A DNA stretch of 64,000 nucleotides from Uranotaenia lowii. Its lineage: Eukaryota > Arthropoda > Insecta > Diptera > Culicidae. The stretch is from positions 287,776,875 to 287,840,874 of the forward strand of contig NC_073693.1 of NCBI RefSeq assembly GCF_029784155.1, read 5' to 3'. Shown here piece by piece: positions 37,527 to 50,829 of the stretch (position 1 is the stretch's first letter; the number at the start of each line of letters is the position of its first letter). Both the position numbers and the translations under genes were made by a program. A model generated the notes under the pieces. The model was not told the origin of the DNA. It saw nothing but the letters and a program-made list of their open reading frames with translations, and did not search any database.

Positions 37527-39725
37527 GGCCGTAGGAAGAACCGACTCATGGGGGGGGTTTTGGTGACTAATGTTTACCAATGATTTTTTACTTAACAACT
37601 CAGGAATAAAAAAAATTAAAACAAATTATGTTTGTAACTATATGATTATTCATTATTAAGTACTCATTAATATTTCACGTATGAAATGGTAACTTGAAAA
37701 AAGACACGAATGCCACAAGGATGGAAAAGTGTCATTGACAAAACCTTTAAAAAAAGTAGCTTTAGAAAAGTGGTCTTAGCCTAAAGGGTGAGCTATTTTT
37801 TTATTAAATCTCTAAAAACAAAATATGAAATTCGCTTCCATCGATGGATAATTTTTTTGAATTTATTTAAAAGTCTTTTAGATCAAAGTTGTAAGATTTG
37901 ATCATAAAATAAGTTCTTTTTAGGGTAGCCCTCAATTTCTTAAAAATAAACTTATTCAATACTCAAATCAAACAAGCCCAATCTTCTAAACTCTTTTGCA
38001 AATTCCAAAATTCTAACCTTTGATGAAAATAAATACAATTTTTCAAAAAAAAAAAACAGGTAGAGAAAAAAAATACGAATCATTATAATTTTTGTTTGGA
38101 ATTTGGCTTTAAAAAAGCTACTATATTAATAATGTTAAACAATACACCATGAAAATAAAAAAAATTGTGCAGATTTTTAAGTTATCTCAGGTTCTTGTTT
38201 CTGAAACAGGAAATATTTTTCATAAAGAATAAATGTTTGATTTTTTTTAAATATAATTTGGAATATTTTGCATGAATCAAAACTTAGAAAATTAATTCAA
38301 ATTCTATTTTATATTTGTGATTTTCAGCTAAATTGTGTGTACATACTAATTCTGATTAAAAACTTTGAAATCTGGAAATTGAATTGACAATTTTTCAAGT
38401 TAATGTTCTCTTGAATTTCTCAACAATTTTATGTTGATTGAAAAACGCATTCACAAGCTGAATCTTTTTCTGAATTTTAAATCTGAATTTAAACCTGAAT
38501 CAAAAAATTAAACTTAGGATCTGTTTCTGAATTTCTATACGATTTTCGAAATGTACAAAAAATACGATTTAAGAATCTTAATTCCAGATTAGAATTTCAT
38601 GAGCCAAATCTTAGAGCCCTCATTCATGGATCTATTATTGAAATTCTCTAGTCCTACTTTGATCTTAATTCATTATTTCAATCATTTATTTTTAATCTGT
38701 TTTATGAATCTGATTGAAAATGAGAATTTTTAATGATGCATCTGAATCTGGTTTACAATTTTAAATCGCCTCTTAGAAGTTTTTAATGTTGAAATTTTGT
38801 GTTAGAAAAAAAATTAAGAACTTCGAATTTGAATATAGAACAAATCTCTTCTTTTTCCACATTCGGAAAACTATTATCAAAATATTGAAAATGCATTTGA
38901 TCTTCGAAAAACATGATTCAAATTTCATATGTATGCAAAACCGAAATCGAACACGGGTTTCCTACTTTCTTATAATTATTCGAACTGAAAATCAAGAATC
39001 CCAAGCTTGATACACCATCAGAAATACGAAAATATGTAGAAATACAATTCTGGTTATAGGAATATGGAACCAGAACCTCCAAAATGGGTTAAATTTGAAA
39101 TTTAATATTCAGACCTGAATTTCAATGATGAGGTTGCCAAGATTGGCCCGGATATTTATTATTGAATAAGGGAAAAGTCTGATCCGACCCGATTGCCCAG
39201 ATTTAATTGGAAATGCCCGGATTTTGCCCGGGATTGTCCTCATTCTCATTCTCAAATGAAACTTAGAAAAAAACAAATAGTATTGTAATTTTTTTTTGTG
39301 TTCAAAATTTTTGCATCAAGTTTGAAAGAATAATCATTCTAGATTTTTTATGGGTAATTTCTGGGTTTTGACCAAAATTGCTCGGTTTAGCCTGGATTTG
39401 GTCAACAATTTTTAAATCGAATACACGGATTCAAAACATTTGTTCGGCCCGGATACATGCTGTAAAAAAATCTGACAATCTTATTCTATGCACAAGTGAG
39501 AAAATTTTGAAAAACTGTAGCAGAATTTTGTACTTGAAATGGGTTTTTGAGGTTTTTGTATTAGTGTTTAGTCCAGGTAGTTACTCTTGAATATCTTTGC
39601 TCTACTATCATAATTTGAGTATGCATTTAAAATTTTGAGTGTAGAGTAGAATACCTCGCTTGCTTTTTTGGACACTCATGGGGGGGGGTTTAACCCCCAA
39701 AACCCCCCCCGTTCCTACGGCCATG
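37524..39725 (-). mobile_element. CAGGGCCGTAGGAA-family transposon, copy B (complete)
   Basis: Both ends are visible: CAGGGCCGTAGGAAGAACCG at 37524 and, inverted, GTTCCTACGGCCATG ending at 39725, each followed inward by G- or C-runs. Flanks are TATATATA and TATATAAT, compatible with an 8-bp target duplication within TA repeats. Length 2.2 kb. No transposase is recognised, so non-autonomous. 38187-39725 is the near-identical inverse of copy A; the remaining 37524-38186 would lie in the gap for copy A. Confidence 0.85.
39124..39479. mobile_element. hAT MITE of the GGTTGCCA family, nested in copy B
   Basis: Inverse of 35648-36003, with TGAGGTTGCCAAGATTGG at one end and AAATCTGACAATCTTA at the other. 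Confidence 0.8.
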
Positions 39726-41151
39726 TATATAATACATTGAAAATGCATATCTCTTTATAGCTTATATTTAATTGATAAAAAAAATTCTTTAAGTCAAATC
39801 AAGTGAATGTTTTTTTCAATAATTTACAGATGATATTTATTTCACGACATATATTCAATAAATACCTTAATGAACTAACGTCCCTCAAAACAGTTAAAAT
39901 AATAGTTAACGAAGATGAAATTTCATTGCTTTCATGCTTTGATTAATCGCTCTAAATTAGTTTTGAAAAACTATTTAACACGAGACTTAAATAAAGGTAC
40001 ATTATTGCAATTTCTGATATCTGTACTAAGACGGTTGATTTGATTAGATTTTGCCACATACAAAAATTGTAAATTAAACTCAAAATCAACTTTAAATTTT
40101 GAATTTTCATCTAAAGTAAGACATTGATTTAAAAATTCAATTTGTTGAATTGAATCAAGTTTGTGCAATCTCCTGCGATTTTCATCCTGAACGAAATACT
40201 TTCTTGATATTTTCAACTTGGCTGTAATTTTTTTTCCGAGTTGGATATAAATTTGAATTCTGAATTTTAATTCTTAATATGAATTCTGGATCTTAATTTC
40301 AATATTTCAGTTAAAAATCTCTTTTCGAATTTCATTATTATTTCTAAATTGTAAAAATGCGATTTTTTAATCCAAACTCTAGATCAGAATTTGAAATACA
40401 GTTTGTTACATTACTTAACGTTTAGTTAAAAAAATCTACCAAGAACTGAAATTGGTCCCAAAGCCTTCAATCATGAATTATAATTCTGATATGTTGTGGT
40501 TCAATCAGGAACTCACTATTTCAATTTTCATTCTGAATCCTTTAAGTAAATCTGAATGAAAGAAAAAATGTTGAAAAATAGATTATTCTGAATTTCAAAT
40601 CCTGAATCGACATTTTGAAGCTTTGTTTTGTTTGAATTCTTTTAAAGATATAAGTTAAAGAACTTCGAATCTGAAAATGAAACAAAAACTCAGGATTATT
40701 TTCTTTTATTCATACTTGGACATTTTTTTTTAAGTTTTAAAAACTATGACTAGAACTAAATTTTTGTCAACAAGTGAGAAAGTTTAGAGAAATTGAAGTA
40801 ATATTCTTCCCAGAAATTAAAAACCAGTTTTGAAAAAAGATTGTTACTCTTGAATAACTTTACTCGATTATAAAAATATGATTTTGAATTTTAAATGTTG
40901 AGTGAAAATTAGAAAACCTCGTTTTTTGCTTGATTCTCCAAAGAGAAGGGGGAGCTTTAACGTCGAAACCTCCCTCTCAGTCCTACGGGCAGGTGTGTTG
41001 ATTAAATTAAATACTGGTTCTAGTTCGAATAAACTTTAAACTGGTGTATCTTTCCTTGGTTTCAATGTATTTTAATCAGATACTTAATAATTTTTAAATT
41101 GATTAAATAAGTGAGAAACCTCTTCGATCGAGAAAAAAAAAGTTCGGTCTC
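39726..41151 (-). repeat. 1.43-kb segment present only in the right inner arm
   Basis: Replaces the TA array of the left arm. 40260-40990 resembles other AT-rich repeats (e.g. near 25.5-25.8 kb) and ends CAGTCCTACGGGCAGG, like a mutated CCTACGGCCCTG terminus. A small ORF (39971-40216) has no recognisable domain. Confidence 0.7.
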
Positions 41152-42907
41152 TTGGACTTTCGCTTGTCCATCTTCGACTGTATTCGCTTTAATCCTTTAA
41201 AATTTATCAGAAATTAAAAATCATTTGAATTGAATGAAGTTTTTTTCATAAGATGAAACCCAATGTGATGGGTGATAAACTTCATCCATCACAGTGAGTT
41301 GATTAACGTCAAACCGTTTCACTTTTTCCCCGGACTGGGTAATTAAAATGAAAACAATCCAATTTATCCAGCCCGGCAGTAGCGTGGGAAGCTGATCCAC
41401 GTGCTTCATCGCCGGAAAAATTAACCAGAATATCACCAAACTTCTAAATAGCCGTGCTATTTTTCGGCAACAGCCAGAACCAGATATTTTGTGGGACAAA
41501 ATGACTATTACCTCATCGTTTTGGATGTGGTCGGCCGGACAAATCACTGTGTCGCCAGGCTTCATCCGGAACCTCCCTCTTTCCTTTCTTTCGAAAAGAG
41601 AGGGAGGGGAGAACATCCACCAGTTAACTTCCAAAGGCTGCTGGCTGATGTGGTTTTATGCTGATGACATCGTTAAAAATATAAGTCACCAGTAACTGGA
41701 CCCCACTCTCTGGAGCCACCACCCAACAATCGTTCTCTGCCAAACGGCCTCTGTTTTGATTGTCGCCAAGCTGTTGTTGCTGTAGTTATCAACCCCGAAA
41801 ACCAAAAAAATATTCGAAACAGACCCAAGCTTTCCCTACTCTGTTCGAGTGATTGTCTCTTTTTTCTGGGACAAAGTTTGGGCCGAGTCCTCGAAAGCTC
41901 CGAAACACTAGGGGTGCTCCACCCAAATGCCAAATAAATTTTGCTGGCTTCTCTCATTAGCAAAAACCGATAGCCGGATGCAGAAAGCAGCCCCCCTTCC
42001 TTTGCTCCAAAAGAAGAGCAAGTGGGGCTGCACGGAAGACAAACCAGCATATTTCATCACTCGGTTCGCTGAAGAATAATTACTTTTCAACTTTTGAACT
42101 CTTACGCGTCATAAAGTTAGAAATGACATCGTTCGGGCTGCTGCCGGGGAAAAATCAACAGAAACTGGAATCGGAGCAGCATCAGAGTTGAAATTGTAAT
42201 TGGTCGCTAGAGAGGTTGGGTTAATTTTTTGAAACCTTTGAAAACACATTTGACAGTGTTTTTTTTCCCTAAAAATGAAAATAAATTCAAACAGCTCATA
42301 GCATAAAACAAATGTCTCGTTTCCGCGAAATGCTGTTGGGCTATTAAAACATTAAAAAAGAAAATTTAAAACTCAAACCAAAACATTCGGCAACCGTTTT
42401 TGTAAGCAGAACTTGATTCGGGATGAAATGACAACCAGTAAAAAAATCGTGAAATGAAAAAAAAACCTGAAACATTAAAACTGGAAAAGTTTTACTTGTC
42501 AAAGGCAGATTGCCCAAAATTTTTTGAAAAGCAACTGCCACTGGGCCGGCTCATCTGGGAGCGTTGTAATGAAACATGTGTCATCGGATATCGTGTTTCG
42601 CGTTATGCTTACTTTTTTGTAGACTCTCTCAATGTTTGTTTTAGAATTTCTGGGCTAAGCCCCGGTTCAAGGTAAAAGCATTTTAACTGAGCGCATGTGC
42701 GCCGATGGGAGCCCGCCAATTTGATGTGGATTTGATTTATTCCACCAGATTTACTGGAAACTTGTCAAAAGTGACGAAGTTACGCAGAAGGGAGGAAAGC
42801 GAAGAGTTTCATTGCTTCTCCGGAAAGTTTTTCCTGCCCATCAGAACGAAGAAGAAAAGTATTTCGGGGGATTTTTGACAGATTCTGAGAAATTTCATTG
42901 GGTGGAG
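41152..42907 (-). repeat. Inner palindrome arm, right copy, nearly identical
   Basis: Reverse complement of 33421-35172. See that entry for the ORFs (here 41221-41634 and 41673-42050). Few substitutions are visible, concentrated toward the outer end (e.g. 42781-42850). Confidence 0.92.
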
Positions 42908-43977
42908 TAATGGATTTCAATGAAAAGAATCAAATGGTTTTTGTATCAAACAATTCTGCTATAAGAACAGAATGAAAATGAACATTTTATTCAGCGAAGG
43001 TTACTTCCAAAGCCTGATAAAATCTGGGCATTTTATTTAACCCTTCATTTCATGATTTTTTATTTTTCCTTAAAAATCATTTTTTACAGTTTACAATGAT
43101 GAGTACATCAAGAAAAAAATTAAAATAAAATATGATTTTTCGCTTTTTCCATACATTAATTGTTGCAAATTTGTTACTTTATCAAACGAAGGGTTAAAAT
43201 TTTCTAAAAAACAAAATCGAAATAAATTTTTGCAGAATGCAGTGAATATTCTAAATAAAAAATCAAGAGTTATGTGAAGAAAAATACTACAAATGCCATT
43301 ATTTTTTTTTTTTTCGAAACATGTCAGCATCGATAAATCGTTTTCCAAACTTCCAAATAAAAACTAATTTAAATAAAACCAGCTTAAAAATGTAGTCCTA
43401 CTTTTTTTTCTTTTTTTTCTCAGTGTTTAAATCCAGCAAAATACGGACATTTAACAAAATTATGGCAATCAACCAGACCGTAGTTTGCTTTATTTGTTCA
43501 CTTTTCTTTGAAAATCCATGTAGCTCAGAAAAATCTGGAAAAATTTTATGTGTCTACCCACAATAAATAATACATCACTTTCTCTTATTTTTTTGAGTAT
43601 ATTTCAGGTGTTCCCAGCGAGTGAAGCATTATGTTTTGAAAATGAAATATTTTCTCAACAGTTAAAAAAATGTTCAGGCATCTAAGGCGACTGTAATTAA
43701 CTTTTATTAATTTTGTCGAGATTTGAACAAATTTTAGTACCAACTTCTCAGTTTGTGAATGAAGACATGGAGCACAAAATATGTAGATACAAGAAAAATA
43801 TCTCCCGTTTTAATGAATTTGGAATGTTTTGCACAATTGCAAGGTAAATTGTTTTAAATTAATACTTTACCGTTATTTGTGAGGAATTTATAACTCATGT
43901 TTACCAAAATGGATTTGAAAACTTTACAAAAAATATTCTCGAATTTTATTCGGACAATATCAGAGCAAATACCGGTA
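42908..43977 (-). repeat. Right-arm block, moderately diverged
   Basis: Pairs with 31564-31748 and 33020-33420 in inverted order. About 250 bp (43565-43815) has no clear partner and lies where the left arm has the Tc1-like insertion. Confidence 0.75.
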
Positions 43978-45649
43978 ATTGTTAAAATTAAAAAAAAAAC
44001 ATGAAATACTTGAAGAGAAACCTTTTAAATTCTATGGGATTTAAATTTATAAAACCTGGTAGTCCAGGATTTAAAGTGAGCATAAGTTTGAGTTTGAATA
44101 ATACAAAACTTTTGTTTGCTTTCTGATCATTATTGAAATTTGCGTAAATCAACTTATAAATACAATAATTCTTCAGTTGCTTAAATTGGTCCATTCCAAT
44201 TTCTATCTAATATTAGAAACTCCAATTGAAACTTTTCCAACAAAAGTTTACTACAATTGATTCTGATTTCCTTTAATTTTCAAATACTGAAACTGAATTC
44301 AGCATATTAGTTTCCAATTGATGATTCCCAAATTTTTTCAATACTAACAGAGATTCAATTTATTGACATTTTCAAGTGTTGTTTTTCTAGTGTCATGGTT
44401 TTCTAAATTTTGGAAACTCGACATCTTTGTTGAAACTTCTAAGCTCATCTGATTTTATTAACATCATTACTTAAATTTAGTTTTTGTCATATTAAACATA
44501 GTTATTTTATTTTTTTTTTGAATTCCAATAATTGTTGTGAAATTTTAATTCCGAATCACATTTTTGAAATTTCATAAATGACATTAAAATACTTTTTGTT
44601 TTTATGAATATGAAATTGGAAAAAAAAAATCAAAAATTAAAATTTGGTTGATTTGATTTATTGATTGTTACTTTCGTCCTTAAGTTTGAATAAGAATTTC
44701 ATATAATTTTTTTTCTCAAATATTGATTTGAAAATTTTCTTATAATTTTAGAAACTGAATTGAGATTCTGGATGAAATCTGATTTCAGGATTCGAAATAT
44801 TCTCTTGAATTTTTACATTTGCTTCTCAATAGAATTTGAATTTACTTTTTTTGGTTTCACAATTTTAGTTCCTTAATGTTTCTTCGCAACTGTTATGAGG
44901 GGAAAGTTTATCCTGCTTTTGATGAAGCACATACCAAGCTATAAACGATGAAATAAAAAAAATACTTTAATATCTATCTTTGATTTTTCTTAACTTGAAA
45001 ATTTCAGGTGGTGATATAGGTTAATATTACATAATTAACGAGTCGAATTTCAAGTTTTCATTTTTGATTAGTTGTTATATTAAAATGAATCCGGGTCTCC
45101 GGATGACGGAACCCGGCTTTGATTTAAATCAAACTTTGAACAAAAAAAATGTTTTGGAATCCATAAATGTACAAATTTTAAATCTAACAAAAATAAGACT
45201 TTGTAGTGCAAAGTTGTTCACTGAACTCGACAAAAAAAACTTTTATGCACTCTTAACAGAAAAATTAACTTTTTTTTCCTAAATGAAAATGCAAATCTGC
45301 AAATTTGCAATGAACATTCATTGCGTCAATTTGCCATCAACAGTTAAGAAAAAAGACACTCAGTGTTAGTATAGATTTTCAAGGGAGTCTGGGTTTTTTG
45401 TCTTTAATTGAGATGTTTTCGGCTCTTTTTGTAAGAATAGTTGTAAGGAACCATATATTTTTGAAACATATCCAGAAAAATGCACTAATTGCATTACTTG
45501 GACTGAATATTGTTCAAATTATGTTCGCTTGGCACATATTAACAAAAACTAATAAAAAAATTAACAGAAGAATCTAAGATTTAATCCTGTTAAATGTCAC
45601 TCCCAAATTGGGAGTCCCAATTGATATTTTCATGCATACGGAGTGAATC
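43978..45649. other. Right-arm-specific AT-rich sequence
   Basis: No convincing left-arm partner. Small ORFs (43988-44194, 45064-45282) lack domains. 45599-45613 contains CTCCCAAATTGGGAG, a near-palindrome just outside the Tc1-like copy. Confidence 0.45.
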
Positions 45650-46395
45650 CGAAAAAAGTACAACACTTTGTCTTGTGAATAAGTTTTGAGTGCATGTATG
45701 GAAATTGAAGAAATTTTCAGCGAAGCTTGGTAATGAAATGTTTAAATATTCAAATTTTTGTGACGTTTTTTCAAAGTTTTTTTTCAGATTGCGTCCCACA
45801 AAATTTTTTTTCGATTTTATTTCTGAGAACTACACGCGCCGTTAAAAAACCACCTTTTTATCAAATCAAGGCTATTTTTGATTACGATCTCTGATTCCTG
45901 AAGCTAGACCTTAAAAATTACTCAAATTTTTTAATTTGGTTCAAGTTTTTACAATTTTAGCCGATTGTCCTTCTTCGTCACAAAAACAACATACTTGACT
46001 TTTTATCACTCCACCACAGTTTTTGCTTGATGGCACAATTCCAGATCCAACCAAAATAGAGTATAAACTTTGTAGGAGGTATGCATAAAAAATGGTCGCA
46101 TTTGGAGGCAGTCTTCTTCGTGTATTTAGCAATTCATTGTGTCAATCGATATGAAACATTGGCTGATTGGCAGCTCCCACAGATCATCAGCCTCCTCGAG
46201 TTCTAAACATCAATTTTTTAAATATTTCCTCTTTGTAAATCTCCGGAAAACACATGCGAGACTTGTCATCGACAAGTTATTCACTGCCAGGTGCCCACTA
46301 CGATTTTTTTTTAAAATATCTCCCCACTAGCAGTCAGTCTAAATATTTTGCGCACGATTTAACCACCGTATTTGGTTTATTTTACCGGTACTAAG
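45650..46395 (-). mobile_element. Truncated Tc1-like element related to 31749-33019
   Basis: Starts CCGAAAAAAGTACAACACTT, matches the inverted right end of the left-arm element, and ends after TAGCAGTCAGTCTAAATATT and ACCACCGTATTT words shared with about 32235-32310. The second TIR is missing. Frames are broken; a shared GGVIK peptide trace occurs near 46.0 kb on the minus strand. Confidence 0.7.
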
Positions 46396-46405
46396 TCAGC
46401 TAGAT

Positions 46406-46530
46406 TAAGGTTGCCAGATTACCCGGTGTTACCCGGGTTTGCCCATATATTTAACATTTTTGGGAACAGTCCAGCCTGGCTCGGTTGCCTGGATTTCGTT
46501 GAAAAATGCTCGGATTTTGCCTGATTTTTT
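46406..46530 (+). mobile_element. End of a GGTTGCCA-family hAT MITE (partial)
   Basis: Begins TAAGGTTGCCAGATTACCCG and continues with GGATTTCGTTGAAAAATGCT and CGGATTTTGCCTGATTTTT. No second end was located. Confidence 0.65.
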
Positions 46531-46815
46531 TCACTTTATTAGACAAATAAAAAAACAAATTATGTTGTAACATTTTTATATTACTTCCTTTAATCGAAAT
46601 TATTCGTAAAAGTTAAATAAATAAATAAATAACATCACTAAAATACATCAAAACACAAATAAAAGATTCACCTCTTATATCTCATATCCATATGGTGGAA
46701 TATGATTGTTTTGCATCACACATTGGTTAAGTTTCAAAGTTTCATAAATCCAAACATGTTTTCTTATGATTTCATTTAGTAGAACTTTTTGTAGAATTTT
46801 TACCCCTTCAAGCTG

Positions 46816-47666
46816 CACTATGGAGCAGTTCCATACAATGAGGCGGCAAAAAGTATGATTAGGTGTTTTGGACTATATTGTAATTTTTTAAATTTTATTA
46901 TGAAAATTACTATTTTAACTTACTTACAATAAATTAACAAAAAAAATTTTATGCAACTTTTAAAGTAGGATGTTATTTTTGACCCTACTGTTTATTTATT
47001 TTAAAAACCGGGTTTTGGACTAATTGGTCATTAAATGATAAATATCATCAGGACATTTCATGAAACTCAAGAGAAAAATGTTTGAAATAATTGATTAATC
47101 ATGAGATTTTTTTTTTTTTTGACAAACCAACATCAACTTTGTTGAATTTATACTCATCAATGGGTAAAAATTTACATGACTATAACTCAAAAAACGGTGC
47201 TTTGAGATGCCTGAAATTTCTTTCATTGTATTTTTAGAACCTTAAACTAGATCTTAATAGTGAAAAGAGTATGGGGAAATGCTGGGCTTTTTTTGAAAAG
47301 GCTTCAAAGTTCTTGGCTTTTGAAAAAAATAATTATTTACTCATTTTTATCATAGATCAATGTAGTGTGTTAAAATTTTGAATGGTTCAAATGATAGCTT
47401 TTAATATAAGCTTTCACGTGGTGTACTTTAAATTTCAGATAAAAAATGTTTTCCATAGAAATAAATGTGATTTAAATTTTTTCCTTCATCATATAAATTT
47501 TTCAATTTTTAAAAGTCTGATGCCTGTGGTGCGTTCAGTATCCAAGATAGTGAGTTGAAAACCTAGGAATATCTTAGTCAAAAATTAAGTTATTAACTGA
47601 TAAAAATAAAAAAGCGATCTGATAAAGTTCAGTTTTTGACTTTTTTCCGCCTCAAACCCCATAGTG
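46816..47666. mobile_element. TIR element with CACTATGG ends
   Basis: The left end reads CACTATGGAGCAG, then GAGGCGGCAAAAAGT; the inverted right end reads CACTATGGGG, then GAGGCGGAAAAAAGT. No transposase is visible and no clean target duplication could be read. The superfamily is undetermined. Confidence 0.6.
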
Positions 47667-48409
47667 AGTTGGCAGCGTCCTTATGGTTTTTTTTAACATT
47701 TTTGTCAGAAAAAAATAAAAAATTTATTTCGAGCAAAACCATAAATTTCTGTAATGGATGCTTTATGCGTTATCTTTCGGAGTGCCAGGATATGTATGAT
47801 TTAGCTAAACATTACAATATGGATCTCAATGGAAGAAAATTACCTTGAAAGAGTGCTATTGGAAAATCACATTACAGATTTAGCAAAAACTGTAAAATTT
47901 CAGACGAATTCATTTGATTTTTCATTTTAAAAAAGTTTGTTTCAACTTAGGCTTTTTTCTTAGTAGGGTGAACATCGCATGTTTTTTTGTAAACTAAAAA
48001 CTCACTGGTGTAACCAATATTTTTTTCTAATTACGTCTATTTGATGTCCCATCAACCTAAGAACTTTTGATTAACAAGCCGTGTAATTATCTATGGACAT
48101 TAAGTTTTTAAAATCAATTGAAGTTGAAAAGTGCTGCATGATGCCTACCTTGACGGTCCAAAATGATACAATTTTGAACAATTTCTCAAAATACCATTCT
48201 TAATGATAATTATTTGACAATCTATTCAAACCCGATTACACACATAACACCATATGAAAAAAAAAAACTTCAGGATCGAGGTTCCAGACTTATATTTAGA
48301 ATCCAAAGAATGCTAATTAATTTTTAATGAAAGGGTACATGAGAACCACAACACAGAAAAAATCTTACTCGGTCTTTTAGATTAAATTCCAAAAAACAAA
48401 TTAACTGAA
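47667..48409. other. AT-rich sequence, no recognisable feature
   Basis: Nothing coding or repetitive could be supported. The ORF at 47636-47848 starts inside the preceding element and shows no domain. Confidence 0.5.
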
Positions 48410-48640
48410 TCAAGACAAGTGTTTAAAAAAACATATCAGAAAAGTGGCACGCCTCTGACGATATTTTATCCTATATTACTCTAGGTCTAAGACTTTGTAT
48501 GTTACGAAGCTACATGATGTTTACGAATTTGAACTAATTTTTTCATTTCCAATTACGATAAACAAGTTATTAAACCTTCTGTATTTAAACTCAAATCTTA
48601 ACACACAAACCCCTACCTTATCTTTTAAGTAGGTTTTCAT
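48410..48640 (+). repeat. Repeat family L, copy 2 (left part)
   Basis: Direct match to about 26380-26580, interrupted at a TA by the element that follows. Confidence 0.6.
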
Positions 48641-48642
48641 TA

Positions 48643-49569
48643 TGGGAAGAGGGGGCATAATGCCCACGTTAAGAAGAAAGCCTTGTTTCAGAGTACATTT
48701 GAAAAGATTAACTTTACTTTTCGATTGTGTTTGGAAGTTTGGAATGTTGTTTGTCGAAATATGATAGTTAGAATAACTGGAAGGAGAAAAAAGGCCACAA
48801 ATTTAATGAAGTTTGAAGAGTAGGTTGAAAATTGGATTTCAATTTCAGTAGGGGCATAATGCGCATATGTGTGTACCCAATCGCGCCGTTTAACGTTTAA
48901 TAAGTGTTTATTGATTCAAGTGCTTCCGAAAGTGTTTGCCAGGTAAAAACACTTGTTTTCTACTTCACAGATGGAAAAATATATTGCTTCGCGCAATGCT
49001 GCCAGATATACTGAAATTCTTGTGTAAAGTTAATTAAATCTATATTAAATTTAGGAATTTTGAATATATTCGTTTATATTCAAGTTATGTTTTCCAAAAC
49101 AACATGGAAATATCTTTAAAATTGTTGTGATGAAACTGCATATAAATTTATACAAATATGAAACATGCTTAAAGATAAACGGACATGGCGCGTTTTGCCC
49201 CACCTAGACATGTTTATTAAAAATCGTCCAAAATAACAGAAAAAATAATCGAATTAGAAAATTTTTCGTTTTGTGATGATTTTAAAGACCAATGTTCATA
49301 ATTGTAACATATGTCAGGTTTTTTTTTGCCGATAGATGCCGTAATTCCTTACGAAAGTCAAGGAAAAAATTGCAAGGAATATGGCTTGAAAAATATTTTT
49401 GGATTTTTGCAGAGATTTATCATACATTTGATGCTAATTTTTTGTTCAAAAGGTTTCTACTGTTAATTAGAAGGGAATAACGTAAAGAAATTTTAAAATA
49501 AGTGTATAACTAGCTAGATATCGCAGTGGAGCGTTTTGCCCACAATGGGCATTATACCCCCAGTTCCCT
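48643..49569. mobile_element. 0.93-kb MITE with TA target duplication (sister of 20828-21870)
   Basis: TA at 48641-48642 and 49570-49571 flank TIRs TGGGAAGAGGGGGCATAATG and, inverted, CATTATACCCCCAGTTCCCT. Internal GGGGCATAATGCGCA (about 48853) and, inverted, GCGCGTTTTGCCCC words repeat the terminal motif. The family L copy at 26.58 kb lacks it. The GGGGCATAATG core links it to the left-arm MITE, although the interiors differ. Confidence 0.85.
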
Positions 49570-49571
49570 TA

Positions 49572-50086
49572 TAAAGTGTACCCGGAAATGTTCATTCATT
49601 ACATTTTACTAATTACTTTAGCAATAAAAAAAATCGTTTATATCACAACAAATGTTATGCAAACAGGAAATATTCTTCAAAAAACCAATTTTAGCCTCAA
49701 TTTTTTGTTTTTCTCGTTCTCAACTCCTCATTCAAAAAGAATTTTAAAAACATTCACAAAGCCACAAAATTCTCATTTTTCTTAGGTACAAGGAAATTAA
49801 CAGCTTATTTTAATCAATTTTGGCGCCTTGACTTTTGAAAATAGGTTAATAATGTTAAAAAATTCTACACTAGTCATACAAAACTCTAAAACATTACAAA
49901 AAAAATTAAACTAAAAGTTTTCAGGAGCTATCTACAAGACTCTGAGTAATTTACAAAAGTCACATCTGCGAAAAATTTATAAATCTTTTCTATTTGTAAA
50001 CTTTTCTTGAGCTGTGCTGTATGTAATATATTTGTTATCTAAATGTTTGTTATCAAAAAGAATTTATTTTAAATTTCATAAAGTGG
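49572..50086 (+). repeat. Repeat family L, copy 2 (right part)
   Basis: Direct match to about 26590-27000; ends at the SINE that follows. Confidence 0.6.
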
Positions 50087-50275
50087 GGCTTGTGATATAG
50101 CTCAGTTGGCAAGTCTGTTGTCTCCTGAGCCGATGTCCGCGAGTTCGAGCCCAAGAGTAAACATCGAACACAGTTGTATTAGATAAGTTTTTCAATAACG
50201 ATCCGCCAACTGCAACGTCGATAAAGTCGCGAATGCCATAAAGATGGTAAAACGACTATGATCGAAACAAAAAAA
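50087..50275 (+). mobile_element. tRNA-derived SINE, family 1 copy 2
   Basis: Box A TATAGCTCAGTTGG (50096-50109) and box B GAGTTCGAGCC (50141-50151) match RNA polymerase III internal promoter consensus. The downstream body matches the copy at 6326-6495, including CCGCCAACTGCA and GTCGCGAATG. Confidence 0.85.
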
Positions 50276-50540
50276 CAAAATCCTAAAGTAATATCAGAAA
50301 TGCTAGTCATTCTTAGTTTTGAAAAAACTGTAGAATATTACTTGTAAATATTTTACTTGTTGATATTCTTCCTAAACCCAGCAAACATAAAACCGTATTA
50401 AAAATGATAGGTCAAATCGTTAACAATGTTAATCCGAATCGTTATTCCTACCAAATAAGTGAACGATCGTAAAAAAGGTTACTTTAAGTCGGAATGAATC
50501 AGATATGATAAAAATTCTGCCATGTTTGCAAATTTGTTCT

Positions 50541-50606
50541 CCTGCGTGGGATTCGAGCGAGAAAAAAACATCTCTGCGATAAGCAACGCAACCAGATTGC
50601 TATGGG
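50541..50606 (-). mobile_element. tRNA-like segment (SINE head or relic)
   Basis: On the minus strand, TAGCAATCTGGTTGCGTTGC resembles box A and D-arm sequence, and CTCGCTCGAATCCCACGCAG resembles a T-arm with box B. The anticodon region is replaced by a T run and no acceptor stem closes. Confidence 0.5.
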
Positions 50607-50829
50607 TCATATGAAAAACTTTCCAATGAGAGAAACAGCAAATATTGGCGCTGGCAACGATTTACATGCATTGAGAGCAAAACTCGCGATCTGTCGCACA
50701 CTTTCAGGCTGTGCGTTGAGTGTTGAATATTTATAGGTGTGCGTCAAACTTGTATAATTCTTATCGCTTAAGCCTGAAGTTAAAAATATGTATGTATATT
50801 GCCTCCACTTTGGTAGGAAAATGCTGTTT

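Noticed and set aside
36949..42907. Whole palindrome as a foldback read or haplotype mis-join artefact
   Set aside because: Not fully excluded, but substitutions, a 1.43-kb difference and continued colinear, more diverged homology further out are not expected from a simple artefact.
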